This document shows positions 8,336-16,381 of a DNA stretch of 39,136 nucleotides, piece after piece. The notes under the pieces were generated by a model. That model had not been told where the DNA came from, made no database searches, and saw only the letters and a program-made list of their open reading frames with translations. Made by a program: the position numbers and the translations under genes. The stretch's first letter is position 1. Each line of letters opens with the position of its first letter. Origin of the DNA: Defluviicoccus sp. (lineage in GTDB: Bacteria; Pseudomonadota; Alphaproteobacteria; MPNO01); contig JAJDVM010000211.1 of NCBI GenBank assembly GCA_022826125.1, positions 1-39,136 on the forward strand, written 5' to 3'.

Positions 8336-8871
8336 GGCGGGCCGGCCACCACAATCATAAGCGTTTGATAGCGGAGGAAGCTTCTCCTACGGCTGTGGAG
8401 CTTTGGGCACAGATCGCCGGCCGACGACGCGTAGCCTACAGGACCGAGAGCCTCGCGCACGCGCTCCAGCGTCGTGGCTCGGCATGTTCCCCGTCGTGTT
8501 GGTGCTCACCGCATCGGTATAGAACTGCGGGGCGTTGCTGCGGCTCGCCGCGTGCCGGAACTTCGTCGCGACCAGACCGTCCGCCTTCACGCGGAGGCCG
8601 CCGCTCCCGGCTATCGTACTCGATCTCCCGAAAAGCCTGACAGAATGCTAAGATGCACCCTCGGAGCGGCGCGAAGTCTTGTTCGACACTGACGCCGGCA
8701 TCGAGAAACGGTTGTGTCCCTATGCGTGGTGGAGGAGCTCTAACGGTGGTTGTTAGTTATGGATAACTCGCCTACCGCTGGTCCCTTGGCGGTTGTCGCA
8801 GCGCGCTTACTCACAGCAGAGGCCTTGGTTAGGACACGATCTGAAGGTGACGGTCTAGCAGGATTCGATCC
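8336..8871. other. Non-coding stretch between the R-M operon and the kinase operon
   Basis: No intact gene is evident in this 536-base stretch. The short open frames on both strands lack binding sites and family signatures. It probably consists of decayed DNA left by the recombinase relic plus the promoter region of the operon starting at 8872. A small palindrome, GTTAT-GG-ATAAC, lies at 8756-8767, about 105 bases before that operon, and could be an operator. AGGA at about 8856-8859 is the ribosome binding site for the GTG at 8872. Confidence 0.45.
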
Positions 8872-11124
8872 GTGAACAGGGAAACATTCAACGTCGATGC
8901 GGCGCTCTTGCAGGAGCTCGGCGAACGTCTGATCGGTCGGGCGCATATAGCCTTGGCGGAATTGATCAAGAATGCTTATGACGCGGACGCCATCCGATGC
9001 GATATCCGGTTCGACGAGGATGGGATAACCATCTCGGATGACGGTCACGGGATGTCGAAGAGGGAATTTCTCGATCATTGGATGCGCATCGGCACCACTC
9101 ACAAGGTCGAACAAGAGAACTCAAGACTGTTGAGCCGCGTATTGACCGGCTCCAAGGGCATCGGCCGTCTGTCGGCTCAGTTCCTCGCCTCCGAAATGGA
9201 GCTCTGGAGCACGTCCGTCGATCGGCCCGGTCAAACCCTTTATGCGATAGTCGACTGGAGCAACATTACGCGTGGTCGGGATCTCGACAAGTTTGAAGTT
9301 GAATGGGACATGCAGCGCGAGACGCCGGGTTACCCGGATGGTCACCGGACCGGAACGCACATCGCCTTGAAAGGACTTAAGGCCGAATGGGACGCCGATG
9401 CGCTGGAACTTCTGGGAAGAGAAATCTGGCTGCTCCGCTCTCCTTTCGATACTTCCTCGAAGCTGTCTGGCAGCCGCAATCGTGACGACTTCTATGTGGA
9501 CGTCGATGCGCTAGGGATCGAAGAGGCGCGAGCGGCATTCGACAGAACGCGATCCAACCTGTTCGATAATTGGAAGGCCCGTGTTCGAGGAAGTCTTGAT
9601 CAGGGCCGACGCGGAGGTCAAGCCATTGTCGCTGTCGACTTCAACGCGGGTTACCCGAAAGAGTCGGAGGAAGCGAGAGTCTTCAGCGAAACCGTCGCGT
9701 TGCCCGTAGAAACCGGCAAGAGTCGAAATGGTACTTTTGTCGATCGCGTGAGTTTCGAGATTTTGGTTTTCCGACCGGAAGGCAAACAGTTGAAGGGTAT
9801 TTCGGTTGGTGAAATGCGCGAATACTTGACCCGTTTTGGAAACGTCTCGGTTTACGACAGCGGCTTTCGCCTACCGTATTACGGTTCAGGTGGGGATCGT
9901 TCCGGACAGGATTGGCTCCATATCGCTTTGGATCAAGGGCGCAGACTGAACGTGTCCGAATTGTTGCCCGATCATCTGCGGACGCTGAATCGCTACATGC
10001 AGGATCTGCCGGCGCCTGGACGCTTGTTCGGGGCTGTCCAAATCGACACCGGTCATGAGAGGGCCGTCGCGGAAGCAGCGAAGGCCTCACCCGACGAGAT
10101 TCTGCAGATTCAATCGAGCAGGGATCGCCTGCAAGCCAACTCGGCATTTTCCCAATTGCGGGACCTCGTCCGGTTTTCACTCGATCTCTATGCGAACCGG
10201 TACCGCATGCTTTCGCTTCAGGGTGCCGAGAAGACGCGCGCCAAGGAACCTTCGTCACGGAAATTCGATCGGGCGCTTAGGGTCCTCAACGAAAATAGGA
10301 CCGAGATTCCGGCGACCGTCTACCGGGAAGTCAAACAAGAGGTGTCGGAAGCCCGGAAATCTGCTGCGGCGGAAGAAGAGGTGCTCGATCAGCGAGCCGT
10401 CCTGCTCGCTCCGTTGGCGACTGCCGGGATGACCGCTCTGGCCTTGACTCATGAATTGGCTCGCGAGACCCGCTTTCTTGAGCGTTCGGGCGGGAAGCTT
10501 CGGCGTCTTGCGAGAGCACACACGATACCGGAACTGGACTCCCTTGCGGAGGAGTTCGACGGACTGCGTATTCGACTTGAGGCGTTGCAGGAACTGTTCG
10601 CACCGCTGCTTTCGGAGGAGGATACGGCGTCGGCTGAGCGGCTGCGGGTGCGACCCGTGGTCCAACAAGTCGTGCGTTCGATGCGCCCTCTCGTGCCGCG
10701 TGTCGAGTTCGATCTGCGTGGTATATCAGATTCTCTCCGATTTCCCCTAGGCTCGTTTGCCGATTGGAACGCCATATTGCAGAACGTCATCGCCAATGCT
10801 TGGAACGCGATGCTAGATCGGGAGAGGGCGGAAATTGCCTTCGATGGGGATCGAAGTGGAGGAGGACGTGAGTGGCTCCGCGTCAGCGACACCGGGCGGG
10901 GACTGGACGTTGCCCTCGACGACTCGCAGCGGTTGTTCGAACCCTTCGAACGTCGCCTCGTGATAAGCCACGACAACCAGTCCATAGCCTTGGGAGGTCA
11001 AGGGCTCGGGCTTAGCATCGCCCGCATGATAGCGCATCGGCGTGCGGCCGACCTGCGTTTTGTGAAACCACAGCAAGGCTTTGCCACCACCTTCGAGTTG
11101 TTCTGGAGAGGAGCCAGAAAATGA
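8872..11124 (+). CDS. Dual GHKL protein: Hsp90/MutL/MORC-like ATPase fused to a histidine-kinase core
   Basis: This 750-residue protein has two GHKL ATP-binding domains. The first, at the N-terminus, resembles Hsp90/MutL/MORC: Glu30 and Asn34 in AELIKNAYDADA, Asp57 in SDDGHGMSK, and a glycine loop in GSKGIGRLS near residue 100. A middle region (about 200-430) is unrecognised and precedes a helical segment. The C-terminal part looks like a histidine-kinase core. His527 lies in LATAGMTALALTHELARE, which resembles an H-box. It is followed by Asn642 in NVIANAWNAM (N-box), Asp673 in VSDTGRGLDV (G1), LFEPFERR (F-box), and GGQGLGLSIARMIA (G2). No membrane segment is visible, so it should be cytoplasmic. 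The GTG start has AGGA 8 bases upstream. The stop overlaps the receiver-like gene by ATGA, which suggests that gene encodes its partner. Trigger and output are unknown. Confidence 0.85.
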   Translation: MNRETFNVDAALLQELGERLIGRAHIALAELIKNAYDADAIRCDIRFDEDGITISDDGHGMSKREFLDHWMRIGTTHKVEQENSRLLSRVLTGSKGIGRLSAQFLASEMELWSTSVDRPGQTLYAIVDWSNITRGRDLDKFEVEWDMQRETPGYPDGHRTGTHIALKGLKAEWDADALELLGREIWLLRSPFDTSSKLSGSRNRDDFYVDVDALGIEEARAAFDRTRSNLFDNWKARVRGSLDQGRRGGQAIVAVDFNAGYPKESEEARVFSETVALPVETGKSRNGTFVDRVSFEILVFRPEGKQLKGISVGEMREYLTRFGNVSVYDSGFRLPYYGSGGDRSGQDWLHIALDQGRRLNVSELLPDHLRTLNRYMQDLPAPGRLFGAVQIDTGHERAVAEAAKASPDEILQIQSSRDRLQANSAFSQLRDLVRFSLDLYANRYRMLSLQGAEKTRAKEPSSRKFDRALRVLNENRTEIPATVYREVKQEVSEARKSAAAEEEVLDQRAVLLAPLATAGMTALALTHELARETRFLERSGGKLRRLARAHTIPELDSLAEEFDGLRIRLEALQELFAPLLSEEDTASAERLRVRPVVQQVVRSMRPLVPRVEFDLRGISDSLRFPLGSFADWNAILQNVIANAWNAMLDRERAEIAFDGDRSGGGREWLRVSDTGRGLDVALDDSQRLFEPFERRLVISHDNQSIALGGQGLGLSIARMIAHRRAADLRFVKPQQGFATTFELFWRGARK

Positions 11125-12422
11125 AGGTTCTCGTTTGCGACGATCTCCCCGAAGGCAGTTCGGAATTCGAAGACGCCATCGGGGAAGCCGCTCAGCCCGA
11201 AGTCGAAATCGATAGACTTTTTGGCGGAGACCTGAGGGAGCAGCTAAATGCGTTGATCGCTGGTGCGAACGACGCCTTGCAGGAGGGAGAGGGCGCTCTT
11301 GAGCTTCCTAAGACAAAATTCGATGGTGCGGATCTCGTCTTTCTCGACAACAATCTTGCGCATCTGGGAATCGCCGGTGCCCGTCTGACTGCGGAGTCGA
11401 TCGCGGGGTATATTCGCTCTTTTTCATCGGCATCCTACATCGTATCGATCAACAAGAATCCGGATGTCGATTTCGACCTGCGCTATCTCATTGGCGATTA
11501 CGCCACACGTACCGATCTTGCATTGAACACTCGTCATCTGTCCAATCCCGCGCTGTGGACGCGTGGTCGTGCGGACGCCGAGAACGGGTTCCTTCCGTGG
11601 TATTGGCCTAAGCTACGCAGTGCGGGTGCCGTGCGGCAGACGCAGATCGAGTTCGTCGAGGCAAATCTCGATCAATCTGTCAGTGAAGCACTAGGTTTCG
11701 CGGCCGAAGACTTCAACTTCCTGTCTCGACAGGCTCGTTCGTTGCTGTCACAGGCTGAAGAAACGAGAGACGGGGAGTTCGATCAGCGGGAACCGCGAGG
11801 GACGACAGCGACGTTCCGCGAAGTTTTTCTCGCGTCCGGTCGCTCTCTTCCCAATCAGGAAGAGAGACAAATACTCCATGGCAAGCTTAAGTATGGCGTC
11901 GATGGTGTGTCGACTATAATTGCCAGGGCTGTCACGGCGGACGTCGACCTATGGTTTCGACGGGAGGTACTCGGTCCGCAAGAAGTCGTGGTCGACATCC
12001 CACACTTGCTAATGCGGATGCCGTTTTTGTTGGGAAGAAAGGCGGGCGAAATCGACCACTGGAACAATGCTGCGGATGCCGCCGCGAACGATCCACCGTT
12101 TGGACTGGATGAAGCCCTGTTCGACGCTCACCTGGCACAAGCGCTGTTGGGCCAAAGTATATGGTCGATTTCACCTTGCTTCTGGTGGCCGAAGTTGAGG
12201 AATAACGACGACTTGGGTGTTCTCCTTTCCGGCGGGGATGGTACGACATGGGCGGACGTGGTGTTTTGCGAAGATCGTTCCGCGTTTTTTCCGCCAGACC
12301 CAGGAAATGAGGATTCGCCACCCATCGAATTCGTAGCGCAATTCGAAGGCTCATGGAGCCGACGTTATGTGGCGATGATCGATGGCGTTGGATACGTTCC
12401 CAAGACGCGCTTCGCACAATGA
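11121..12422 (+). CDS. Receiver-like protein with unrecognised C-terminal domain
   Basis: The first 125 residues of this 433-residue protein resemble a response-regulator receiver. Strand one is MKVLVCDD with the acidic pair Asp7/Asp8; DLVFLDNNL carries a candidate phospho-acceptor, Asp76; YIVSINKN supplies Ser109 at the position of the conserved Thr/Ser. The usual lysine at the end of strand five is not obvious, and about 20 extra residues separate the acidic pair from Asp76, so the receiver is non-canonical. Residues 130-433 match no family I know. That part is mixed alpha/beta with many tryptophans (WYWP, WSISPCFWWP), has no evident helix-turn-helix, and could be the output or effector domain. 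The gene is linked to its neighbours by ATGA overlaps at both ends, which supports one operon and a fixed ratio of products. A phosphorelay from His527 of the upstream kinase to Asp76 is inference. Confidence 0.75.
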   Translation: MKVLVCDDLPEGSSEFEDAIGEAAQPEVEIDRLFGGDLREQLNALIAGANDALQEGEGALELPKTKFDGADLVFLDNNLAHLGIAGARLTAESIAGYIRSFSSASYIVSINKNPDVDFDLRYLIGDYATRTDLALNTRHLSNPALWTRGRADAENGFLPWYWPKLRSAGAVRQTQIEFVEANLDQSVSEALGFAAEDFNFLSRQARSLLSQAEETRDGEFDQREPRGTTATFREVFLASGRSLPNQEERQILHGKLKYGVDGVSTIIARAVTADVDLWFRREVLGPQEVVVDIPHLLMRMPFLLGRKAGEIDHWNNAADAAANDPPFGLDEALFDAHLAQALLGQSIWSISPCFWWPKLRNNDDLGVLLSGGDGTTWADVVFCEDRSAFFPPDPGNEDSPPIEFVAQFEGSWSRRYVAMIDGVGYVPKTRFAQ

Positions 12423-13099
12423 ATGTGGTATATGGAAGGCCTGACCAATCAATGGCAGACAACGACTTACTCTTGCTCATGGAAGCGTATGCCATACTGG
12501 GATATGAAGAGTGGAATCAAACGACTCCCGGAAAAACAAAAGTTCAGGAGAAGATGCGTCTACAATATAGGATCGTCGAAAGCGATTGGCAAGTTCAAAA
12601 CCAAATCAGAAATGTCCATTCGAGGGAACCGACTAATTTCTTTCCAATTCGTAAACATAGGCACGATGGGATTGACCGCTGTTTCTTCATGCCGAGAAAG
12701 GTTGGAGACGATGAGGTACTAGCACTGGCATTCGACTTGGTTCTATTTGTAACTGAAGAAATACTGTTGGCGTTTCGTTTCGAGCCGGCTGATCGGCCGG
12801 AATACAGCCACAATTTTCCACACGTCCAGTTTTGCAGAATGGTGGCAGGAAGGCAGCTCGATCTTACTGGGGTACCGCCTTGGATTCCCGACAGTTACCC
12901 CGCGTTTCCTTTACCGTCCTCCGACCCTCTGCGGCTTTTTCTTGCAATGCTGGTAGCCGTGCATGGTCGGTGGGGTGGGGCGGAGAACGTCATCCGAGAA
13001 ACGTTTCAGAAGGTTGGTCGCCCTGCGGGCGCAACTCCATATATTCAGTTGACGAATGAAATGCTGGACGCGGGAATCATTGCTACGGAAAGCGGATAG
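12419..13099 (+). CDS. Unrecognised 226-aa protein, third gene of the kinase operon
   Basis: I do not recognise this family. The ATG at 12419 overlaps the preceding stop by ATGA, the same coupling as between the first two genes; an earlier in-frame ATG at 12353 would lie inside the receiver gene. The sequence is rich in aromatic residues and prolines. Visible features are a hydrophobic stretch (LALAFDLVLFVTEEILLAF), a histidine pair in YSHNFPHVQF, and a proline-rich segment GVPPWIPDSYPAFPLPSSDP leading into a helix (LFLAMLVAVHG). The bases are much poorer in GC than the neighbours (45% over 12481-12540), which points to recent transfer. The 3' end overlaps the convergent adenine methyltransferase by 17 bases. 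It could be an effector or an adaptor for the two upstream proteins. Confidence 0.7.
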   Translation: MNVVYGRPDQSMADNDLLLLMEAYAILGYEEWNQTTPGKTKVQEKMRLQYRIVESDWQVQNQIRNVHSREPTNFFPIRKHRHDGIDRCFFMPRKVGDDEVLALAFDLVLFVTEEILLAFRFEPADRPEYSHNFPHVQFCRMVAGRQLDLTGVPPWIPDSYPAFPLPSSDPLRLFLAMLVAVHGRWGGAENVIRETFQKVGRPAGATPYIQLTNEMLDAGIIATESG

Positions 13100-14492
13100 C
13101 CGACAAGAAACGCTTGTAACATCGTAAGTATCCCCCTTTTACCTTAGGAGAAATTCCTTCTAGGGCTTGCGCCAGCTTCCCGTCGTTCAGCATTTCGTAC
13201 AACACCTCGACATTGTCGTCTGGCGCGAAGATCGCGTAGACGCCGTGGGACGGAATCGCGCCCGAATGGTCGATAGCCAACCGGGGAAGTTTCGCGAGCT
13301 CGGGGACAACCAACTTCGGTCGAGCCCAGTCCCGCGCCCGGATGCGGTCGATCGTTCGGTACCAGACAGCGCCGCTGCGCACGATGGAGCGCTGTTCCAG
13401 CTTGTCAGCGAATCGTTTGAGGCGCGCAGTCAGCATTGGGTAACCGTCGAGGTCGATCAGTTTGCCGTCGTCGCCATACATGACGACGACACGGCGCCCC
13501 CGCCATTCAACGGCACCCTCTCTGATTTCGGAGCTGTCGATCCAAGGCTGGAGCAGTTCGGGTTCGACATCCTCTTCGCCAGGCTGAAGGACGAAGGCCG
13601 GTGTATGTCCCAGTGCCGGACCGACCTTCACGATGTAACCCAGCTCTTCGAGCGTCTTGCCCTGCCTGGCCAGAGATCTGTTCGGCTCGCACGTCCTGGC
13701 AGGTCTCTTGGAAGCAATCAGAATCGTGGGATAGGAATTCACGTCAGAGACAAACGCTTCGTCGGCCGGGAGCGATTCTTCGGAGATCACGTCGAGAAGT
13801 GGGAGCCATTTGCGCCGGAACGCTTCGGCGAACGCCATGAAGCGCCAGCGGTCCGAGCACAGGAAGCCGCACCGGCCGTCGGGGCACAATTGCTCCATCG
13901 CGCGGTCGAGGAACGGTAAAAACAGATCGCCGCCGGTCATGTCACTTGAGAGACGGTCGGTGTATACGGCTCTCAGGGTGTCCGGGACTTTGGACCACCT
14001 CATATAGGGCGGATTTCCCACGACATGCGTGAAGCCGCCGCGAGCGGGGGCCGTCAGCAGGAAATCGGCGTTGACGATCCATGCCTTGGCACAAGCGGTG
14101 GCCGTTCGATGATGAACGCCACATTCGCGAAGCGCTGCTTGGACCTTGGCCCGAGCCTCCTCTGCCGCGCCGGGGTGCAATTCAAAGGCCTTGATCCGAC
14201 TTGAGAGGGTGTCGATTGAGACCCTCACGCTACGCCGAAGACACGAGACCACGAGGCGGCGTGCGGCTTCTATAACGAACTCTCCGTTGCCGGCCGCAGG
14301 CTCCAGGAGCCGCGATCGCGACAGATCGGTGTCCTCCTTCCAACCTACTGCATCCAGAATCCGACGGGTGACGGCGGGCTTCGTGTAGACACCGCAGCGT
14401 TTGTGCAAGGCGTCTATCTCGGCCTGCTGATCGCCATTGCCGGCGGCTGTCAGGACTTCCGACGTGCCGCTCGGTGAGCGGGTTGGGAGCAT
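13083..14492 (-). CDS. N6-adenine DNA methyltransferase, Eco57I/TaqI-like
   Basis: This is a 469-residue SAM-dependent DNA methyltransferase. Motif I is LLEPAAGNGEFVIEAA (about 63-77). The catalytic motif IV is NPPY at 160-163 in THVVGNPPYMRWSKVP, which marks amino-methyltransferases acting on adenine. The C-terminal 200 residues should include target recognition and end in GGYLRCYKRFLSAIRFP, a common ending in this group. The start is the ATG at 14492, with GGAGAG a few bases upstream; the frame stays open far beyond it, but that part covers the divergent methyltransferase on the other strand. No nuclease domain is fused. It is divergent from the C5-methyltransferase gene at 14767 and convergent with the kinase operon, so the module carries both adenine and cytosine modification. 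The recognition sequence cannot be read from the protein. Confidence 0.88.
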   Translation of the reverse strand: MLPTRSPSGTSEVLTAAGNGDQQAEIDALHKRCGVYTKPAVTRRILDAVGWKEDTDLSRSRLLEPAAGNGEFVIEAARRLVVSCLRRSVRVSIDTLSSRIKAFELHPGAAEEARAKVQAALRECGVHHRTATACAKAWIVNADFLLTAPARGGFTHVVGNPPYMRWSKVPDTLRAVYTDRLSSDMTGGDLFLPFLDRAMEQLCPDGRCGFLCSDRWRFMAFAEAFRRKWLPLLDVISEESLPADEAFVSDVNSYPTILIASKRPARTCEPNRSLARQGKTLEELGYIVKVGPALGHTPAFVLQPGEEDVEPELLQPWIDSSEIREGAVEWRGRRVVVMYGDDGKLIDLDGYPMLTARLKRFADKLEQRSIVRSGAVWYRTIDRIRARDWARPKLVVPELAKLPRLAIDHSGAIPSHGVYAIFAPDDNVEVLYEMLNDGKLAQALEGISPKVKGGYLRCYKRFLSAIRFP

Positions 14493-14766
14493 AGGCTCTC
14501 CGTATCCGCCGTTCGTGTCGAATGCGAGACGGTCGATACCATGCGAGACACTGGCTGGTCTATAAGGCCGCTTGGTCGCGCCACTCGGACTCCAGATGTT
14601 CGGCGGGAGCTTCGGGAGGATTCCGTGAGCGCCGATGCCTCGGGCGGGCCGAACAGGGAACCGGATGTACCGGCAGTCACCGGCTGTGATCGAGTCGGAG
14701 CGTGACCGGCTATCGTGCACCCTACTCCATCTGTATCGGTCGCCATCGTCAGGACCTCTTTGTGGT

Positions 14767-15915
14767 ATGTTCGGTGCGATGTCGGTGACGGGCCTCTTTG
14801 CGGGAATCGGGGGGTTCGAACTCGCCTTTTCGGAGGTCGGGTTCGAGACGAACGTCTTGGTCGACATCGATCCAGCGGCAAGGGCGGTGTTGCAAGCCCG
14901 ATTCCCCGGAATCGAAGTCCGCGCCGATGTAAGCGACCTCTCCGCTCTTCCCTCTGACACGACAATCGTTACGGCCGGCTTCCCTTGCCAGAATTTGAGT
15001 ATGGCCGGCGACAAAAAAGGTATCTCCGGGCCGAAATCGGGCGTGGTAAAAAAGCTGTTTGAACTAATAGCGAGGCCGGAACCACTCACCGTGGTGATTG
15101 AAAACGTTTATTTTATGCTACAACTGGATTCCGGTAAGGCGATGGAATGGTTGGTCGATCGTTTCGAGAGTCTCGATTACCGTTGGGCTTATCGAGTCGT
15201 GAACACCATGGGTTTCGGGTTACCTCAGCGTCGCCGACGCGTATATATGATCGCGTCCCGGGACTTGGATCCCAGAAGAATTCTTTTCGCTGACGATGAT
15301 TCGTCGTTGGGGGTGTCGTTACCAAGTCTTGATCGTCCTCTGGGGTTCTATTGGACCGAAGGACGGTCGGGAGTCGGGCTGACTGTCGATGGCATTCCAC
15401 CGCTAAAGGCCGGATCCACGTTGGGAATTCCATCTCCACCCGCAGTGCTCTTTCCCGATGGAGAGGTTTTGACACCGAGTCTCAAATCCTGCGAGGAATT
15501 GCAAGGGTTCCCGGCCGGATGGACGGACATAGATGTTGAACATGAGGGAAGGAACCCAGAGTGGCGGTTGATTGGAAACGCCGTCTCCGTCCCGGTCGCG
15601 CGATGGATCGCCCAACGTATCAGGACGCCAGGAGAAATATCGAACTTCATAGAAACCGCTATCGAGCGAGGAGGCGGATGGCCGGAGGCTGGGTGGAACG
15701 TCGGCGAAGGCCGTATGGGTGTCTCTGCCGGTGACAAACCCGTCGTGACGAGAGTTCCTTCGATCGCACAATTCAGGGACTCCTCTTGGTCACGGCTTTC
15801 CAATCGTGCATTGGATGGATTCATTCATCGGGCGGAAGACGGCGGCCTCCGAATGCCGGATCATTTTCTGGATGTTCTTCGAAAAGCAAAACGAAAAGAT
15901 TCTAAGGCATCGTAA
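14767..15915 (+). CDS. DNA (cytosine-5) methyltransferase, second in the island
   Basis: A 382-residue C5-methyltransferase unrelated in detail to the EcoRII-type enzyme at 5333. Motif I is VTGLFAGIGGFELAF, motif IV has Cys74 in AGFPCQNLSMAG, motif VI is TVVIENVYFML, motif VIII is LPQRRRRVYMIAS, and motif X is RLIGNAVSVPVARW. There is no N-terminal HTH. About 90 residues follow motif X, an extension of unknown role rich in charged residues. I start it at the ATG at 14767; an in-frame ATG at 14779 is equally possible, and neither has a strong binding site. It is divergent from the adenine methyltransferase across 274 bases that must hold both promoters. Whether it protects against a nuclease encoded nearby is unknown, because none is recognisable between 8872 and 19117. 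Confidence 0.88.
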   Translation: MFGAMSVTGLFAGIGGFELAFSEVGFETNVLVDIDPAARAVLQARFPGIEVRADVSDLSALPSDTTIVTAGFPCQNLSMAGDKKGISGPKSGVVKKLFELIARPEPLTVVIENVYFMLQLDSGKAMEWLVDRFESLDYRWAYRVVNTMGFGLPQRRRRVYMIASRDLDPRRILFADDDSSLGVSLPSLDRPLGFYWTEGRSGVGLTVDGIPPLKAGSTLGIPSPPAVLFPDGEVLTPSLKSCEELQGFPAGWTDIDVEHEGRNPEWRLIGNAVSVPVARWIAQRIRTPGEISNFIETAIERGGGWPEAGWNVGEGRMGVSAGDKPVVTRVPSIAQFRDSSWSRLSNRALDGFIHRAEDGGLRMPDHFLDVLRKAKRKDSKAS

Positions 15916-16381
15916 TGGACTAACGATAGTCGTTTGCTCTTGTTCATTTGGAGTGTGCGGATATGGGTGACCGACCGTCACAGGTTCAGGACTACGTTTC
16001 ATACTGCACTCGATACTCCGTTGGTCGGCAAGATCGGGGAAGCGTCCCTGTTTTGGGCTTGGCCCTAGTTGTTCGGTCGGTGGTGGATCGGAGATTTCGA
16101 ACAGGTATCGGGGTCTGTCGTTGCAGGCTGTGCGCGCAGCAACCCGACCCTGTACCATCTGTAGACCGTCGTGTCGGAGATAGCAAAAACCAGGAGGCTG
16201 GAAGATCAAAGACTGGATGTGTATCGTCAGGCGTTTGGACCTGCACAGGTCGCGGTGGACGTTGAGGAAGAGTTCGGCATCCATTCCGAATTCAAGGCAT
16301 TGAGGTTGCAACGCGTCGCGGCTGCCGACATTCGATTGGGCCGCGTTGTCTTCACGGATCGAACAGGAGATAGATAGCACA
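15916..16381. other. Intergenic stretch before the Hsp70-like gene
   Basis: This 466-base stretch shows no convincing gene. Short open frames exist on both strands (for example plus strand 16171-16377), but they have no family signature, and I could not support any of them. It should contain the promoter for the Hsp70-like gene. GGAGA near 16366-16370 lies about 11 bases before the preferred GTG start. No clear operator or terminator was seen. Confidence 0.4.

Noticed and set aside
8365-8640. Short open frames on both strands between the R-M and kinase operons
   Set aside because: Low-complexity arginine/serine-rich translations and no binding sites; they lie next to a recombinase relic and are probably decayed sequence.
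16171-16377. Small 68-codon plus-strand frame before the Hsp70-like gene
   Set aside because: No ribosome binding site and no similarity I can name; it could be decayed DNA.
16100-16381. A frameshifted N-terminus with phosphate-1 upstream of the Hsp70-like gene
   Set aside because: I read the plus-strand frames here and found no DxGT-type motif, so a simple frameshift does not explain the missing N-terminal motif.
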